This document shows positions 8,294-17,436 of a stretch of DNA of 64,000 nucleotides, piece by piece. Source of the stretch: Sphingobium chlorophenolicum (GTDB lineage: Bacteria > Pseudomonadota > Alphaproteobacteria > Sphingomonadales > Sphingomonadaceae). How positions within the stretch are numbered: the stretch's first letter is position 1; each line of letters opens with the position of its first letter. The stretch is from contig NZ_JFHR01000003.1 of the NCBI RefSeq assembly GCF_000722875.1, positions 62,001 through 126,000 of the forward strand. The letters run 5' to 3'. The position numbers and the translations under genes were made by a program. The notes beneath the pieces were generated by a model. It had not been told where the DNA came from and made no database searches. It saw only the letters and a list, made by a program, of their open reading frames with translations.

Positions 8294-8989
8294 TCAGGCC
8301 GCGCGCTGGCGAAGGCACGCCTCGTCCTCGACGCGGAAATGCTTCACCGACAAGGTGATCAGGCCTCTGGCCTTGAGCTTGCTCAGCTCGCGGCTGACTG
8401 TCTCGAGCGAGAGCCCCAGAAGGTCGCCCATCTGCTGTCGGGTGAGGGGAAACGCGACGTTGTCCTCTGGCGATCGTTCCGCAAACTCGACTAGCAGGCT
8501 GGCAACCCGCTCACCGGCCGACTTGCGGCCGAGCAACAGCATCCATCGACGCGCCCTGTCGAGCTCGTCCAGGGCGCGCAGCAGCAGTGCATGCTCGACC
8601 TCCGGGTGGGTTGCGGCGAACTGCTCGAAGGCCGGTCGCCCCAAAACGCAAAGCCGGGTCTGTCCGAGCGCTGTGACGGAATAGCTGCTCCGTGTACCGA
8701 ACGGCCTGCCGACCACGTCCCCCATGCCGGCAAGTCCCAGAATCTGCTCGCGTCCATCGGCGAGCGACGCGGTCAGCTTAAGGACTCCGGACACGACGAA
8801 GCCGACGAGCAGCGTGTCGTCATCCTCCCAGACCAGCGTCTCGCCGCGCGCGAGCGTGATCGGGCGGGCGAGCCGGTCGAACTCGCGTGCCGCCTCCGGC
8901 GAGAAGTTGCTGCAGAGCGAACGGCTGCGGGCAGCGCAGCCCATGCAACGCGATGAGAGTGTCGACTGAGCGGCGGCCAATTGCATCAT
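8294..8989 (-). CDS. FNR-type oxygen-responsive regulator
   Basis: A 231-residue Crp/Fnr regulator. Cysteines at 15, 18 and 26 (SSRCMGCAARSRSLC) plus one in TRLCVLGRP are the four ligands expected for an oxygen-labile 4Fe-4S cluster. The cyclic-nucleotide-like beta roll covers about 30-150 and the helix-turn-helix ends in LGLSLETVSRELSKL, whose E..SR contacts specify TTGAT-N4-ATCAA sites. GTG at 9004 is possible, but the GGGAAGGGAAG ribosome site lies downstream of it, so ATG 8989 (or 8986) is chosen. It is probably FixJ-activated like fixK and is the likely reader of the nearby FNR-like boxes. Confidence 0.9.
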   Translation of the reverse strand: MMQLAAAQSTLSSRCMGCAARSRSLCSNFSPEAAREFDRLARPITLARGETLVWEDDDTLLVGFVVSGVLKLTASLADGREQILGLAGMGDVVGRPFGTRSSYSVTALGQTRLCVLGRPAFEQFAATHPEVEHALLLRALDELDRARRWMLLLGRKSAGERVASLLVEFAERSPEDNVAFPLTRQQMGDLLGLSLETVSRELSKLKARGLITLSVKHFRVEDEACLRQRAA

Positions 8990-9060
8990 ACTTCCCTTCC
9001 CCACCGCCGATAAGGAGCTGCCGCGCCCTCGGGCATAAGGGATTGTACGAAGGTCCCGGG

Positions 9061-9074
9061 TTGTCGCAGGTCAA
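9061..9074. promoter_or_regulatory. FNR-like box upstream of fnr and ompW
   Basis: TTGTC-GCAG-GTCAA, one base off the TTGAC-N4-GTCAA form found twice elsewhere in this window. It lies 72 bases before the regulator ATG and 55 bases before the ompW ATG, so it could serve autoregulation, OmpW control or both. E. coli ompW is known to be FNR-controlled, which supports the second option. Confidence 0.5.
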
Positions 9075-9128
9075 ATCGAGACCGGGAGATCAGGGACTAG
9101 CCGCGGAGCTCACTTCGAGGAGTCTCCC

Positions 9129-9785
9129 ATGCGCGCCTACCTGACCGCCGCCCTGTTCACCGCGGCATTGCTCACTCCCGGCATGGCCGCGGCGCAGACC
9201 GCCGCCGGCGACTGGCTGGTGCGCGTCCGCGGCATCGTGGTGTCGCCGACGGAGAGTTCCGGTGAGGTTTCCGGCCTTCCGGGCAGCCGGGTGGGCGTGA
9301 CCGACAGCGTGATGCCCGAGGTTGATTTCACCTACATGGCGACCGACCACATCGGCGCGGAGCTGATCGTCGCCACGACGAAGCACAAGGCGACGGGGCG
9401 AGGCTCAATCGCCGCCATCGATACGGTTGCGAGTACGTGGGTGCTGCCGCCGACGCTGACCCTGCAATACCATCTCGCGCCCACCGGCAAGATCCGGCCC
9501 TATGTGGGCGCCGGCGTCAATTACACGGTCTTCTATGCCGAGAATGCCAGCGACGCACTGGAAGGCGCGCTCGGGTCGACGAAGGTGCGCATGAGCGACA
9601 GCGCCGGTTACGCACTGCAGGCGGGCGTCGATGTCGACATCGGGCCTCGCACCTTCCTGAACGTCGACGTCAAGTACATCGACATTGACACCACGGCCCG
9701 GCTGACCACCGCCGCGGGGACGAACCGTGTGCGTGTCAGCATCGATCCGCTGGTAATCGGCGTCGGCGTCGGCATGCGCTTCTAA
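9129..9785 (+). CDS. ompW: OmpW family outer membrane protein
   Basis: A 218-residue protein with a clean signal peptide (residues 1-22, cut after AAA in MAAAQT). The mature part has the OmpW pattern: GDWLVRVRG first strand, VMPEVDFTYMATDHIGAEL, LPPTLTLQYHLAP, IRPYVGAGVNYT and a terminal beta strand ending in Phe (GVGVGMRF), as needed for BAM insertion. OmpW forms an eight-stranded barrel with a hydrophobic channel. The ATG has a GAGGAG site 8 bases upstream. It is divergent from the FNR-type gene with a shared FNR-like box between them. Confidence 0.9.
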   Translation: MRAYLTAALFTAALLTPGMAAAQTAAGDWLVRVRGIVVSPTESSGEVSGLPGSRVGVTDSVMPEVDFTYMATDHIGAELIVATTKHKATGRGSIAAIDTVASTWVLPPTLTLQYHLAPTGKIRPYVGAGVNYTVFYAENASDALEGALGSTKVRMSDSAGYALQAGVDVDIGPRTFLNVDVKYIDIDTTARLTTAAGTNRVRVSIDPLVIGVGVGMRF

Positions 9786-9811
9786 CGCCCTTTCTCCGGC
9801 CGAACTCAGCA

Positions 9812-9846
9812 GCCACGCCGGTTCCCCGACGTGGCCGCTTTTTTGC
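9812..9846. terminator. Rho-independent terminator between ompW and hemN
   Basis: A 6-bp stem GCCACG / CGTGGC followed by a run of six T on the plus strand, 27 bases after the ompW stop. It ends 10 bases before the hemN stop on the other strand, so it mainly ends ompW transcription. Confidence 0.7.
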
Positions 9847-9855
9847 GCCCGAAGA

Positions 9856-11199
9856 TCAGACTGCGCGGCTGAACCGCTGGACGTTGAGCGCCGAGTGCTC
9901 GTCGAACGCGCTAGCGACCAGGCGGGCGTAGGGCTTCCCCTCCGGGGTCAGCGCGAGCGTCGCGCCCGAGATCGTCACCAGGCCGCGCAGCACAAGATCT
10001 TCCAGCCGATCATGAGCCCTTCGGTCGAGCAGTCCACGAATGCCGAACGTCCGGTGCGCGATGTCCAGGTCCACCTGCCCGTCGCAGAGCAGCCGCTCGA
10101 TCACCCAGCCGCGCGCACGATCAGTCGGCTGTAGCGTGACGCCTTTGACCCCGGCCAGCCCACCGGAGTTCACCATTTCGACATACCGACCGAGGTGCTT
10201 CCCGTTCTGTACGATGACGTTGCCCACCTGACTGATTGCGGAAGCACCGAGGCCGATCAGGGCATCGGCGTCGTCATCCGTGAAACCCTGAAAGTTGCGC
10301 CGGAGGCGACCGGCCGCCGCGGCTTCGGCGAGCGGGTCGTCGGGCCTGGCGTAGTGGTCGAAGCCGATTGTGGCAAAACCCTGCTCCTCGAGCATCTCAT
10401 GAGCCAGCAGCGACTGCGTGAAGCGAGCATGCGCGTTCGGCAGCAGCGTGTCGTCGATCATGCGCTGGCGCGGCAGCATCCGGGGCATGTGCGCGTAGCC
10501 GAACATCGCCACACGGGAGGGTGCAAGCAACCGCGTCCGCGCAAGCGTGCATGCGATGTCATCCAGCGTCTGGCCGGGCAGTCCGTACATGAGGTCGAGA
10601 TTGATGGCGGCAACACCGGCCGCGCGCAGCTCGGCCGCGCGGAGCGCCACCTCCCGGAACGGCTGTACTCGGTTGATCTGCTGCTGGATCCGCAGGGAAA
10701 AGGTTTGGGCGCCGAGGCTGGCCCGCGTGATACCGCAGCCGGCCAGCGTGCGGGCATAATCGGCGTCGAGACTACGCGGATCGAGTTCCGCAGCCCATTC
10801 GGCGGCAGGGTCGACCCGGAACGATCGCTGAAGCGCCGCGCAGATCCTACTGAACTCGGCTGCCGGCAGGGCATTGGGGCTGCCGCCGCCGAAGTGGACA
10901 TGGGTGACGCAGCCGCGGACGAGCTGCGCTACCGTTTCAATCTCACTTAGCAGCGCCTCGACGTACCGGGTGACCCGGCTCGCGCGGCCGACGGCACCGG
11001 TGTTGCACCCGCAGTACCAGCAGATCGTCTCGCAAAAGGGAACGTGCAGGTAGAGCGAGAGCTTTGCGTCATCGGCCAGCGCTCCCAGCGCTTGCCGTTG
11101 TTCGGAAGCTCCCACCTTCCCGCTGAACGAAACTGCGGTTGGATAGCTGGTGTAGCGTGGCACACTCAGCGCGGCGAGGTCAGCATGGTAAGCGGTCAT
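9856..11199 (-). CDS. hemN: Oxygen-independent coproporphyrinogen III dehydrogenase
   Basis: A 447-residue radical SAM enzyme. The cluster motif CETICWYCGC (Cx3Cx2C) lies in HVPFCETICWYC near residue 60, followed by the HFGGGSPN glycine motif and NLDLMYGLPGQT, all typical of HemN. It decarboxylates coproporphyrinogen III to protoporphyrinogen IX without oxygen, using SAM, in the cytoplasm. A TTG 16 codons further up would lie inside an FNR-like box, so ATG 11199 is the better start. The box, 35 bases upstream, implies induction when oxygen is low, which suits the need for heme when the oxygen-dependent enzyme fails. Confidence 0.93.
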   Translation of the reverse strand: MTAYHADLAALSVPRYTSYPTAVSFSGKVGASEQRQALGALADDAKLSLYLHVPFCETICWYCGCNTGAVGRASRVTRYVEALLSEIETVAQLVRGCVTHVHFGGGSPNALPAAEFSRICAALQRSFRVDPAAEWAAELDPRSLDADYARTLAGCGITRASLGAQTFSLRIQQQINRVQPFREVALRAAELRAAGVAAINLDLMYGLPGQTLDDIACTLARTRLLAPSRVAMFGYAHMPRMLPRQRMIDDTLLPNAHARFTQSLLAHEMLEEQGFATIGFDHYARPDDPLAEAAAAGRLRRNFQGFTDDDADALIGLGASAISQVGNVIVQNGKHLGRYVEMVNSGGLAGVKGVTLQPTDRARGWVIERLLCDGQVDLDIAHRTFGIRGLLDRRAHDRLEDLVLRGLVTISGATLALTPEGKPYARLVASAFDEHSALNVQRFSRAV

Positions 11200-11233
11200 G
11201 AGCGTGCGATGACCGGCGACATTTGCCTGCGCC

Positions 11234-11247
11234 TTGACGATCGTCAA
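11234..11247. promoter_or_regulatory. FNR-like box upstream of hemN
   Basis: A perfect palindrome TTGAC-GATC-GTCAA, 35 bases before the hemN ATG and about 108 bases before the 35-residue membrane gene on the other strand. A TATAAT at 11265-11270 could serve the rightward promoter. Recognition by the FNR-type protein encoded nearby is inferred from its helix-turn-helix. Confidence 0.65.
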
Positions 11248-11285
11248 ATGTCAGAGCCGCTACGTATAATGCCGGATCAACGCCC

Positions 11286-11299
11286 TTGCGGTTGGTCAA
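11286..11299. promoter_or_regulatory. Weak second FNR-like box
   Basis: TTGCG-GTTG-GTCAA, matching TTG-N8-TCAA only in part. It lies 56 bases before the small membrane gene and 39 bases from the strong box. It may be a second operator or chance. Confidence 0.3.
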
Positions 11300-11354
11300 C
11301 GGCAGCAGCCGAGTAGCGCGGCACCCCGTAGGCCTCGAGCAAAAGGAGGCGACG

Positions 11355-11462
11355 ATGATCCATCTTCCGAACGACTGGTTTCTGTATCTCGCGGCAGGCG
11401 CCATGGGCCTTTTTATGCTGACCATGATGTTCGTGACCGTCAGCGAACGCCGGCATCCCTGA
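11355..11462 (+). CDS. 35-residue single-helix membrane peptide
   Basis: A very short gene with one hydrophobic helix (WFLYLAAGAMGLFMLTMMF) between an acidic start and a basic end (SERRHP), so it is probably inserted with the C-terminus inside. The ATG has an excellent AAAGGAGG ribosome site 6 bases upstream, which is the main reason to believe it. It is divergent from hemN and next to FNR-like boxes. Size and topology recall small oxidase accessory subunits such as CcoQ or CydX, but there is no specific match and the function is unknown. Confidence 0.65.
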   Translation: MIHLPNDWFLYLAAGAMGLFMLTMMFVTVSERRHP

Positions 11463-11529
11463 TTGGGGCCTGGCCCACAAATGGTGATTGGCCGCGAGCC
11501 CTCCATCGGCCGGCGCTCGCGGCAGCAAC

Positions 11530-12057
11530 CTAGTGGGACGCTCCGTCGAGCGCCTGTTCCAGCGTCATTCTTGCGCCCGGCGTGTATCGGCGAGCGCCCA
11601 GATACAGGAACGCCAGCTCTTCATAGTCCAGCAAGCGCCGGCAACCATCGAACAGGCAGCGAAGCATGTAGCTGAGCATGTCCGTTCGCGAGTCGTCGAC
11701 ACCCTTCTCTCGGAGCATCTCGCCGACATCCTCCGCGTGCATGCCGATCGCGACCTGCTCAAGAAGGATGCGTCGCAACATACCCGCCCCGACGCGGAGC
11801 TGTTCGCCCGCGAACACGCGGTCGAGAAACCTGCTGGTGATCTCGACATGCTTTCTGAAGCGGCTTTGGATCAGGTCGGCGATCGCACTACGCTCGTCAT
11901 GGTCCGGTGCCTCCAGGAGGCGATCGGCGAGCGCTTCCACCCGGTCGCACATTTCTCTGATGTCGGCATGATCCGACAAAAGAGCTCCAACATCGACCTC
12001 GTCGATGACCTTGGACCTGCGCACGAAGGGCAGCACCTGCGAGAAAGGCTGTTCCAC
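11530..12057 (-). CDS. Hypothetical helical protein, perhaps hemerythrin-like
   Basis: A 175-residue protein predicted to be mostly helical. Helix patterns LLSDHADIREMCDRVEALAD and RFRKHVEITSRFLDRV carry single histidines in places where hemerythrin (HHE) domains bind iron, but the full H-HxxxE-H-HxxxxD set is not seen, so the assignment is weak. GTG 12057 is chosen because GGAGG lies 7 bases upstream; the frame stays open further but would overlap the reductase gene. It follows that gene by 22 bases and is probably co-transcribed with it. Confidence 0.55.
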   Translation of the reverse strand: MEQPFSQVLPFVRRSKVIDEVDVGALLSDHADIREMCDRVEALADRLLEAPDHDERSAIADLIQSRFRKHVEITSRFLDRVFAGEQLRVGAGMLRRILLEQVAIGMHAEDVGEMLREKGVDDSRTDMLSYMLRCLFDGCRRLLDYEELAFLYLGARRYTPGARMTLEQALDGASH

Positions 12058-12079
12058 GGCAAAGCCTCCAGCTTTCTGG

Positions 12080-12757
12080 TCACTGCGTCCGGCTGCTATC
12101 CTCTTGCGAACGCCGCTGCAGCGCCGCCTGAGCCTGCGCGCGGTACCGACCGTCAGCGAGCATCGCGCACGCCTTGTCCGCGGCCTGGCGCACCCGCTCC
12201 AACTGCTCCCCGGCGTAAGAGGCATCCATGTCAGGCACGACGGAGTCGATTCGAATGTGCTCGGCCTGTCCCATACCCAGTCCACGCCAGAGATAGACGT
12301 CAAACACCTCTTTCAACGACAGTACCTGCCCCTGCTCGTTGAGCCAGGGGAGCGAGGCGCCTGACGTGCTGAACGACAGAAGTGGCTTTCCTGCGACCAC
12401 CGACTGCCCGGAAGCAGCCTGCAGATCGCGGAAGGTGTAGCCCGCCCCCAGTACACGCTCGACATAGCCCTTCAGCATGGCCGGCGGCAGGCCGAACCAG
12501 ATCGGGTAGACGAAGACGACAATGTCGCAGCGCTCCAGATGGGCTAGTTCGGCTGCGACGTCCGCTGCAGGCGACCAGCCGGGTTCAGTCGGACGCTCGC
12601 TGGTGCGCAGCACCGGGTCGAACCCCAATGCATAGAGATCGCGGACCTCGACGCTATGGTGGTTGGCTGCAACCGCCTCCCGATAGGCATCGACGATGGC
12701 GTGGTCGAACCCTTCAGGCGTCGGGTTGGCGAGCACAACGAGGTGACGGAACATCAT
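12080..12757 (-). CDS. Flavodoxin-fold NAD(P)H oxidoreductase
   Basis: A 225-residue protein of the NQO1/KefF family. It begins with HLVVLANPTPEGFDHAI (flavin phosphate loop), then DIVVFVYPIWFGLPPAMLKGYVERV, the hallmark of this family, then TTSGAS-like FSTSGASLPW. It should carry FMN or FAD and reduce quinones with two electrons in the cytoplasm. It lies 27 bases after the MFS gene on the same strand. Two adjacent ATGs start it. A role in quinone redox balance next to the quinol oxidase is plausible. Confidence 0.85.
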   Translation of the reverse strand: MMFRHLVVLANPTPEGFDHAIVDAYREAVAANHHSVEVRDLYALGFDPVLRTSERPTEPGWSPAADVAAELAHLERCDIVVFVYPIWFGLPPAMLKGYVERVLGAGYTFRDLQAASGQSVVAGKPLLSFSTSGASLPWLNEQGQVLSLKEVFDVYLWRGLGMGQAEHIRIDSVVPDMDASYAGEQLERVRQAADKACAMLADGRYRAQAQAALQRRSQEDSSRTQ

Positions 12758-12784
12758 GGCTTCACTCCAGTAGCGGTGGCCGGC

Positions 12785-14116
12785 TCAGGCGGCCTTGCGG
12801 CCCCAGTCACGGTTCAGCGCGAGCGCGCCCAGCGTGCAGGCGGCGCCCGACAGCAGGTACGCCCCCACGGCGATCAGCCCGAAGCGGCTGGCGAGGAACA
12901 GCGCCGCCAACGGTGCAAAGGCGGCACCGACGAACCAGGCCGCCGTCGCGGTGGTACCTGCACCCGTGTAGCGATGCCGGGGCGAGAAGCTGCCGTTGGT
13001 CGCGCCGGACGATTGCCCGAACGACAGCCCGAGCAGGACGAAACCGAGGATCATGTAGGTCCACTCGCCCGCCGGCCCGCGATCAAGGAGCTGCGGTGCG
13101 AACCCGCTGTACGCGCCGATCATCGCCGCCGACACGCCCAGCAGCACCCGCCGGCCGATCCGGTCGGCGATGGCCCCTGAAGCCGTGACCGCAAGGAGTC
13201 CGACGGCTGCACCCACCATTTCGATGGTCAGGAAGCGGATAGCGCTGCCCCCATTCAGCACCACCCAGGAGAGCGGGAAGACGGTGACGAGGTGAAATAG
13301 CGCAAAGCTGGCGAGCGCGGCGAAGGCGCCGAGCACCACGGTGCGCCCCTCCTCCCGGAACATCTGGGTAACGGGCGAGGGCTGCAGCTCTCGGCTTTCG
13401 AACAGCTCCTGGAACTCGGGCGTCGAGATGAGCCGAAGCCGGGCGAACAGCGCGACCACGTTGATAACAAAGGCGACGAAGAAGGGATAGCGCCAGCCCC
13501 AGTCGAGGAAGTCGCTCATCTTCAACGTGTTGAGCAGGAACGCGAACACGGCCGCGGCCACGAACAGGCCGATCGGTGCGCCGAGCTGCGGGATCATGGC
13601 GAACCAGCCGCGGCGGTTGGCCGGTGCGTTCAGCGACAGGAGCGCCGGCAGCCCGTCCCATGTGCCGCCCTGCGCGATCCCCTGCCCGATCCGGAAGAGC
13701 GCGAGCAGGGCCGCAGCGATCCAGCCGACCTGCGCATGGCCAGGCAGGAACGCCATGGCCGCGGTCGAGCCGCCCAGCAGGAACATGGCCACCGTCAGCT
13801 TGACCCCTCGCCCGTGCCTCCGATCCAGCCACAGGAACGCCATCGCGCCGAACGGGCGCGCGACAAAGGCCAGCGCGAAGATCGCGAAGGAGTAGAGCGT
13901 TCCCGTCACCGGGCTCACGTCGGGGAAGATCAGGCTTGGGAACACCAGCACCGACGCGATCGCGTAGACGAAGAAGTCGAAGAACTCGGTCGAGCGGCCG
14001 ATGATGACGCCGACGGCGATGTCGCCCGGGCGAACGTCGTGCCGTTCGGCATTGATGAGGCTGGCGTCTCGCTCAAGTGCCGTCGAGTTCGCCGGGCCCA
14101 GGGTGCTGGCTACCAT
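12785..14116 (-). CDS. MFS transporter of the metabolite:H+ symporter type
   Basis: A 443-residue protein with about 12 membrane helices. Helix 1 has GRSTEFFDFFVYAIAS, and the loop after helix 2 has the MFS motif as RPFGAMAFLWLDRRHGRG. This is the MHS subgroup (ProP, ShiA, KgtP relatives), which moves small organic acids or osmolytes with protons. The substrate cannot be told from sequence. It is divergent from the quinol oxidase operon, sharing a 105-base gap with an FNR-like box. The reductase gene follows closely. Confidence 0.85.
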   Translation of the reverse strand: MVASTLGPANSTALERDASLINAERHDVRPGDIAVGVIIGRSTEFFDFFVYAIASVLVFPSLIFPDVSPVTGTLYSFAIFALAFVARPFGAMAFLWLDRRHGRGVKLTVAMFLLGGSTAAMAFLPGHAQVGWIAAALLALFRIGQGIAQGGTWDGLPALLSLNAPANRRGWFAMIPQLGAPIGLFVAAAVFAFLLNTLKMSDFLDWGWRYPFFVAFVINVVALFARLRLISTPEFQELFESRELQPSPVTQMFREEGRTVVLGAFAALASFALFHLVTVFPLSWVVLNGGSAIRFLTIEMVGAAVGLLAVTASGAIADRIGRRVLLGVSAAMIGAYSGFAPQLLDRGPAGEWTYMILGFVLLGLSFGQSSGATNGSFSPRHRYTGAGTTATAAWFVGAAFAPLAALFLASRFGLIAVGAYLLSGAACTLGALALNRDWGRKAA

Positions 14117-14172
14117 GCTTCCAAGTCCTTCAATCTGACGTCTTCTCGTAATCTCGGGCGACCGGCGAACCT

Positions 14173-14186
14173 TTGACTTTTGTCAA
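14173..14186. promoter_or_regulatory. FNR-like box upstream of the cyo operon
   Basis: TTGAC-TTTT-GTCAA within a slightly longer palindrome (TTTGAC/GTCAAA), 35 bases before the cyoA ATG and 56 bases from the MFS ATG. Spacing to the start codon is the same as at hemN. In E. coli FNR represses cyo under anaerobiosis; here either sign is possible. Confidence 0.6.
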
Positions 14187-14221
14187 AGTCGAGAGGGCGG
14201 CGTGCCGGTTAGCGGACGGGC

Positions 14222-15412
14222 ATGCTCAAGACAGGATCCAACCTCATGCGACGCGCTCTGCGCCTGCCACAGCGTCTGGCGATGCTGGCGCTGCCGGCAC
14301 TGCTCGGCGGCTGCGACATGGTGGTCATGAACCCCACCGGCGACATCGCGGTCCAGCAGCGCGACCTGATCCTGTTCTCTACAGGCGTCATGCTGCTCAT
14401 CATCGTGCCGGTCATGGTGCTGACCGTGGTGTTCGCGCGCAAGTACCGCCGCGGCAACGCGAACAAGACCTACGATCCGAGCTTCACCCACTCCACCACG
14501 CTGGAGCTGGTGATCTGGTCGTGCCCGCTGCTGATCATCATTGCGCTGAGCGCCGTGACCTGGACCAGCACGCACCTGCTCGATCCCTTCCGGCCGCTGG
14601 AGCGGATCTCGCCGGGCCGCCCGGTGCCCGCCGGCACCAAGCCGCTCGAGATCCAGGCTGTCGCGCTCGATTGGAAGTGGTTGTTCATCTATCCCGAGCA
14701 GGGCATCGCCACGGTGAACGAGCTGGCTCTGCCGGTGGACGTGCCGGTGCGCTTCTCCATCACCTCCAACGATCAGTTCAACACTTTCTACGTGCCGACG
14801 CTGGCAGGCATGATTTACGCCATGCCGGGCATGCGCTCCGAGCTGAATGCGGTCCTGAACAAGCCGGGAACGAGCGAGGGCTACTCCGCCAACTATTCCG
14901 GCGCAGGTTACTCCAACATGCGCTTCAAGATGCACGGGCAGTCGCCGGCAGACTTCGCACGTTGGGTGGCCGGAGTGAAGGCGCAAGGCGGCTCGCTTCC
15001 CACGGAGCGTTTCGTCGCCTTGGCGAAGCCGAGCGAGAAGGTGCCGGTGATGCGCTTCGCCGCCGTGCAGCCGCAGCTGTTCGATCGCATCGTCAACCGC
15101 TGCGTCGAGGCAGGCAAGCCGTGCATGATGGACGTGATGACGCGCGACATGGCGCGTGCCGGCGGCAACCCGCACGATCACCGCATGGGCGCCGGCATGC
15201 CGCCCGGCCGCGGCGCCGCGCCGATCATGGGTGAAAAGCCCACGCCCGCGCTCCAGAAGGCGCCCGAAGACAAGGGCTCAGGCCCGAATGTCACCAAGCC
15301 GGCGAAGCCCGGGAAGGCTCCAGGCCAGCTGAAGCCGGGCGACCAGCGCAACCGCGACCTTTCCGCCCTTCCCTCCTTCCTCCGCGGCGCCGCTGGCGCC
15401 GTGCGGGCCTGA
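14222..15412 (+). CDS. cyoA: Cytochrome bo3 ubiquinol oxidase subunit II
   Basis: A 396-residue lipoprotein. The lipobox LLGGC gives an acylated cysteine after a basic signal. Two membrane helices follow (about 55-80 and 95-120), then the periplasmic cupredoxin domain with [19 protein letters not shown] and MIYAMPGM. The copper A cysteines of cytochrome c oxidases are absent, so it takes quinol. After residue 310 there is a Pro/Lys/Gly-rich tail of about 85 residues not found in E. coli CyoA. First gene of the cyoABCD-SURF1 operon, with an FNR-like box upstream. Confidence 0.93.
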   Translation: MLKTGSNLMRRALRLPQRLAMLALPALLGGCDMVVMNPTGDIAVQQRDLILFSTGVMLLIIVPVMVLTVVFARKYRRGNANKTYDPSFTHSTTLELVIWSCPLLIIIALSAVTWTSTHLLDPFRPLERISPGRPVPAGTKPLEIQAVALDWKWLFIYPEQGIATVNELALPVDVPVRFSITSNDQFNTFYVPTLAGMIYAMPGMRSELNAVLNKPGTSEGYSANYSGAGYSNMRFKMHGQSPADFARWVAGVKAQGGSLPTERFVALAKPSEKVPVMRFAAVQPQLFDRIVNRCVEAGKPCMMDVMTRDMARAGGNPHDHRMGAGMPPGRGAAPIMGEKPTPALQKAPEDKGSGPNVTKPAKPGKAPGQLKPGDQRNRDLSALPSFLRGAAGAVRA

Positions 15413-15434
15413 CCCCCGCGCGATCGGAACCACG

Positions 15435-17435
15435 ATGAGCGACTCCATCCTCAAGACTATTTTCGGCCGGCTGACGTTTGAATCGTTCCCGATTCACGAG
15501 CCCATTCTGTTCGGCACCTTCATCGTCGTGTCGCTGCTGGGGCTCGGCATCGTCGGTGTGGTCACGCGCTATCGCCTGTGGGGCTATCTCTGGTCCGAAT
15601 GGTTCACGAGCGTCGACCACAAGAAGGTCGGCATCATGTACATCATCCTAGGCATCGTCATGCTGCTGCGTGGCTTCGCCGACGCGCTGATGATGCGCGC
15701 GCAGCAGGCGATCGCGTTCGGCGCGAACGAGGGATACCTCCCGCCGCACCATTATGATCAGATCTTCACCGCGCACGGAACGATCATGATCTTCTTCGTG
15801 GCGATCCCGCTAGTGGTGGGCATCATCAACTACGTCATGCCGCTCCAGATCGGCGCGCGCGACGTGGCCTTCCCGTTCCTCAACAATCTTAGCTTCTGGC
15901 TCACGGTCGCGGGCGCGGTGCTGGTGATGATCTCGCTGTTCGTTGGCGAGTTCGCGCGCACCGGCTGGCTGTCCTATGCGCCGCTCGCCGGGCTGCAGTA
16001 CAGTCCCGATACCGGCGTCGACTACTATCTCTGGGCGCTCCAGATCGCGGGCGTCGGAACGACGCTCAGCGCCATCAACATGGTCGCCACCGTCGTGAAG
16101 ATGCGCGCGCCGGGCATGACCATGATGAAAATGCCGGTGTTCGTCTGGACCGCGCTCTGCTCCAACGTGCTGGCGATCGCGATCTTCCCGGCGCTCACCG
16201 CCGCCTTCTTCCTGCTGATGCTCGATCGCTACATCGGCACCGCGTTCTTCACCAACGACCTTGGCGGCGCGCCGATGATGTATTGGAACATGGTTTGGAT
16301 CTGGGGCCACCCGGAGGTATACGTTCTGATCCTGCCGGCGTTCGGCATGTATTCCGAGATCACCTCCACCTTCTCGGGCAAGCCGCTCTTCGGCTACTCG
16401 TCAATGGTCTATGCCACGGTGGTCATCACCATCCTGTCGTACCTGGTCTGGCTGCACCACTTCTTCACCATGGGCGCGGGCCCCAGCGTCAACAGCTTCT
16501 TCGGGATCGCCACCATGGTGATCTCGATCCCGACGGGCGCCAAGGTCTTCAACTGGCTGTTCACCATGTACAAGGGAGACGTCCGCTTCGAGCTGCCGAT
16601 GATGTGGGTGGTCGCCTTCATGCTGACCTTCGTCGTCGGCGGCATGACCGGCGTGCTGCTGGCGATCCCGCCCGCCGACTTCGTCTTCCACAACTCGCTG
16701 TTCCTGGTCGCGCACTTCCACAACACGATCATCGGCGGCGTGGTATTCGGCCTGTTCGCGGCGATGGTGTACTGGTTCCCCAAGGCGTTCGGCTTCAAGC
16801 TCGACGAGTTCTGGGGCAAGGTCGCCTTCTGGGGCTGGGTGATCGGTTACTGGGTCGCCTGGACGCCGATCTACATTGTCGGCCTGATGGGCGAGCCGCG
16901 CCGGGTCAACCACTTCGACGACCCCAGTATCCAGCCCTACTTCGTGATCGCGGCGATCGGCGCGCTCATCATCCTGGTCGGCATCCTCGGCTTCGTCATG
17001 AGCATCCTCGTCGGGTTCCTGAAGCGCGAGCAGCTCCGCGACACGACCGGCGATCCGTGGAACGGCCGGACGTTGGAATGGTCGACCAGCTCGCCTCCGC
17101 CGGCCTACAACTTCGCGATCACGCCGGTGGTCCACGCGCTCGACGCCTGGCACGACATGAAGGCACGCGGGTACGAGCGGCCCCGTGACGGCTTCCGGCC
17201 GGTCCACATGCCGCGCAACACTGGCACGGGCGTCATCCTCTCCGGCCTCGCTCTGGCGCTCGGCTTCGGCATGGTCTGGTACATGTGGTGGCTCGCCGCG
17301 CTCAGCTTCGCCGGCCTGCTGGCGGTCGCCATCGGCCACACCTTCAATCTCAATCGCGATTACTTCATCCCCGCGGACGAGGTGTCCCGCACAGAAAGCC
17401 AGCGGCAGCAGCTGCTGCTCGGCGCCGGAGCCTGA
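15435..17435 (+). CDS. cyoB: Cytochrome bo3 ubiquinol oxidase subunit I
   Basis: A 666-residue, about 15-helix heme-copper oxidase. Seen are the heme b ligand region ([11 protein letters not shown]), the copper B and Tyr-His motif [14 protein letters not shown], the HH pair in WLHHFFTMG, the K-channel GGMTGVLLA and [11 protein letters not shown] for the heme o ligands. It reduces oxygen to water and pumps protons. It lies 22 bases after cyoA. Length equals E. coli CyoB (663). Confidence 0.96.
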   Translation: MSDSILKTIFGRLTFESFPIHEPILFGTFIVVSLLGLGIVGVVTRYRLWGYLWSEWFTSVDHKKVGIMYIILGIVMLLRGFADALMMRAQQAIAFGANEGYLPPHHYDQIFTAHGTIMIFFVAIPLVVGIINYVMPLQIGARDVAFPFLNNLSFWLTVAGAVLVMISLFVGEFARTGWLSYAPLAGLQYSPDTGVDYYLWALQIAGVGTTLSAINMVATVVKMRAPGMTMMKMPVFVWTALCSNVLAIAIFPALTAAFFLLMLDRYIGTAFFTNDLGGAPMMYWNMVWIWGHPEVYVLILPAFGMYSEITSTFSGKPLFGYSSMVYATVVITILSYLVWLHHFFTMGAGPSVNSFFGIATMVISIPTGAKVFNWLFTMYKGDVRFELPMMWVVAFMLTFVVGGMTGVLLAIPPADFVFHNSLFLVAHFHNTIIGGVVFGLFAAMVYWFPKAFGFKLDEFWGKVAFWGWVIGYWVAWTPIYIVGLMGEPRRVNHFDDPSIQPYFVIAAIGALIILVGILGFVMSILVGFLKREQLRDTTGDPWNGRTLEWSTSSPPPAYNFAITPVVHALDAWHDMKARGYERPRDGFRPVHMPRNTGTGVILSGLALALGFGMVWYMWWLAALSFAGLLAVAIGHTFNLNRDYFIPADEVSRTESQRQQLLLGAGA

Positions 17436-17436
17436 C

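Noticed and set aside
11200..11247. Earlier TTG start for hemN
   Set aside because: It would put the FNR-like box inside the gene; ATG 11199 matches the family N-terminus.
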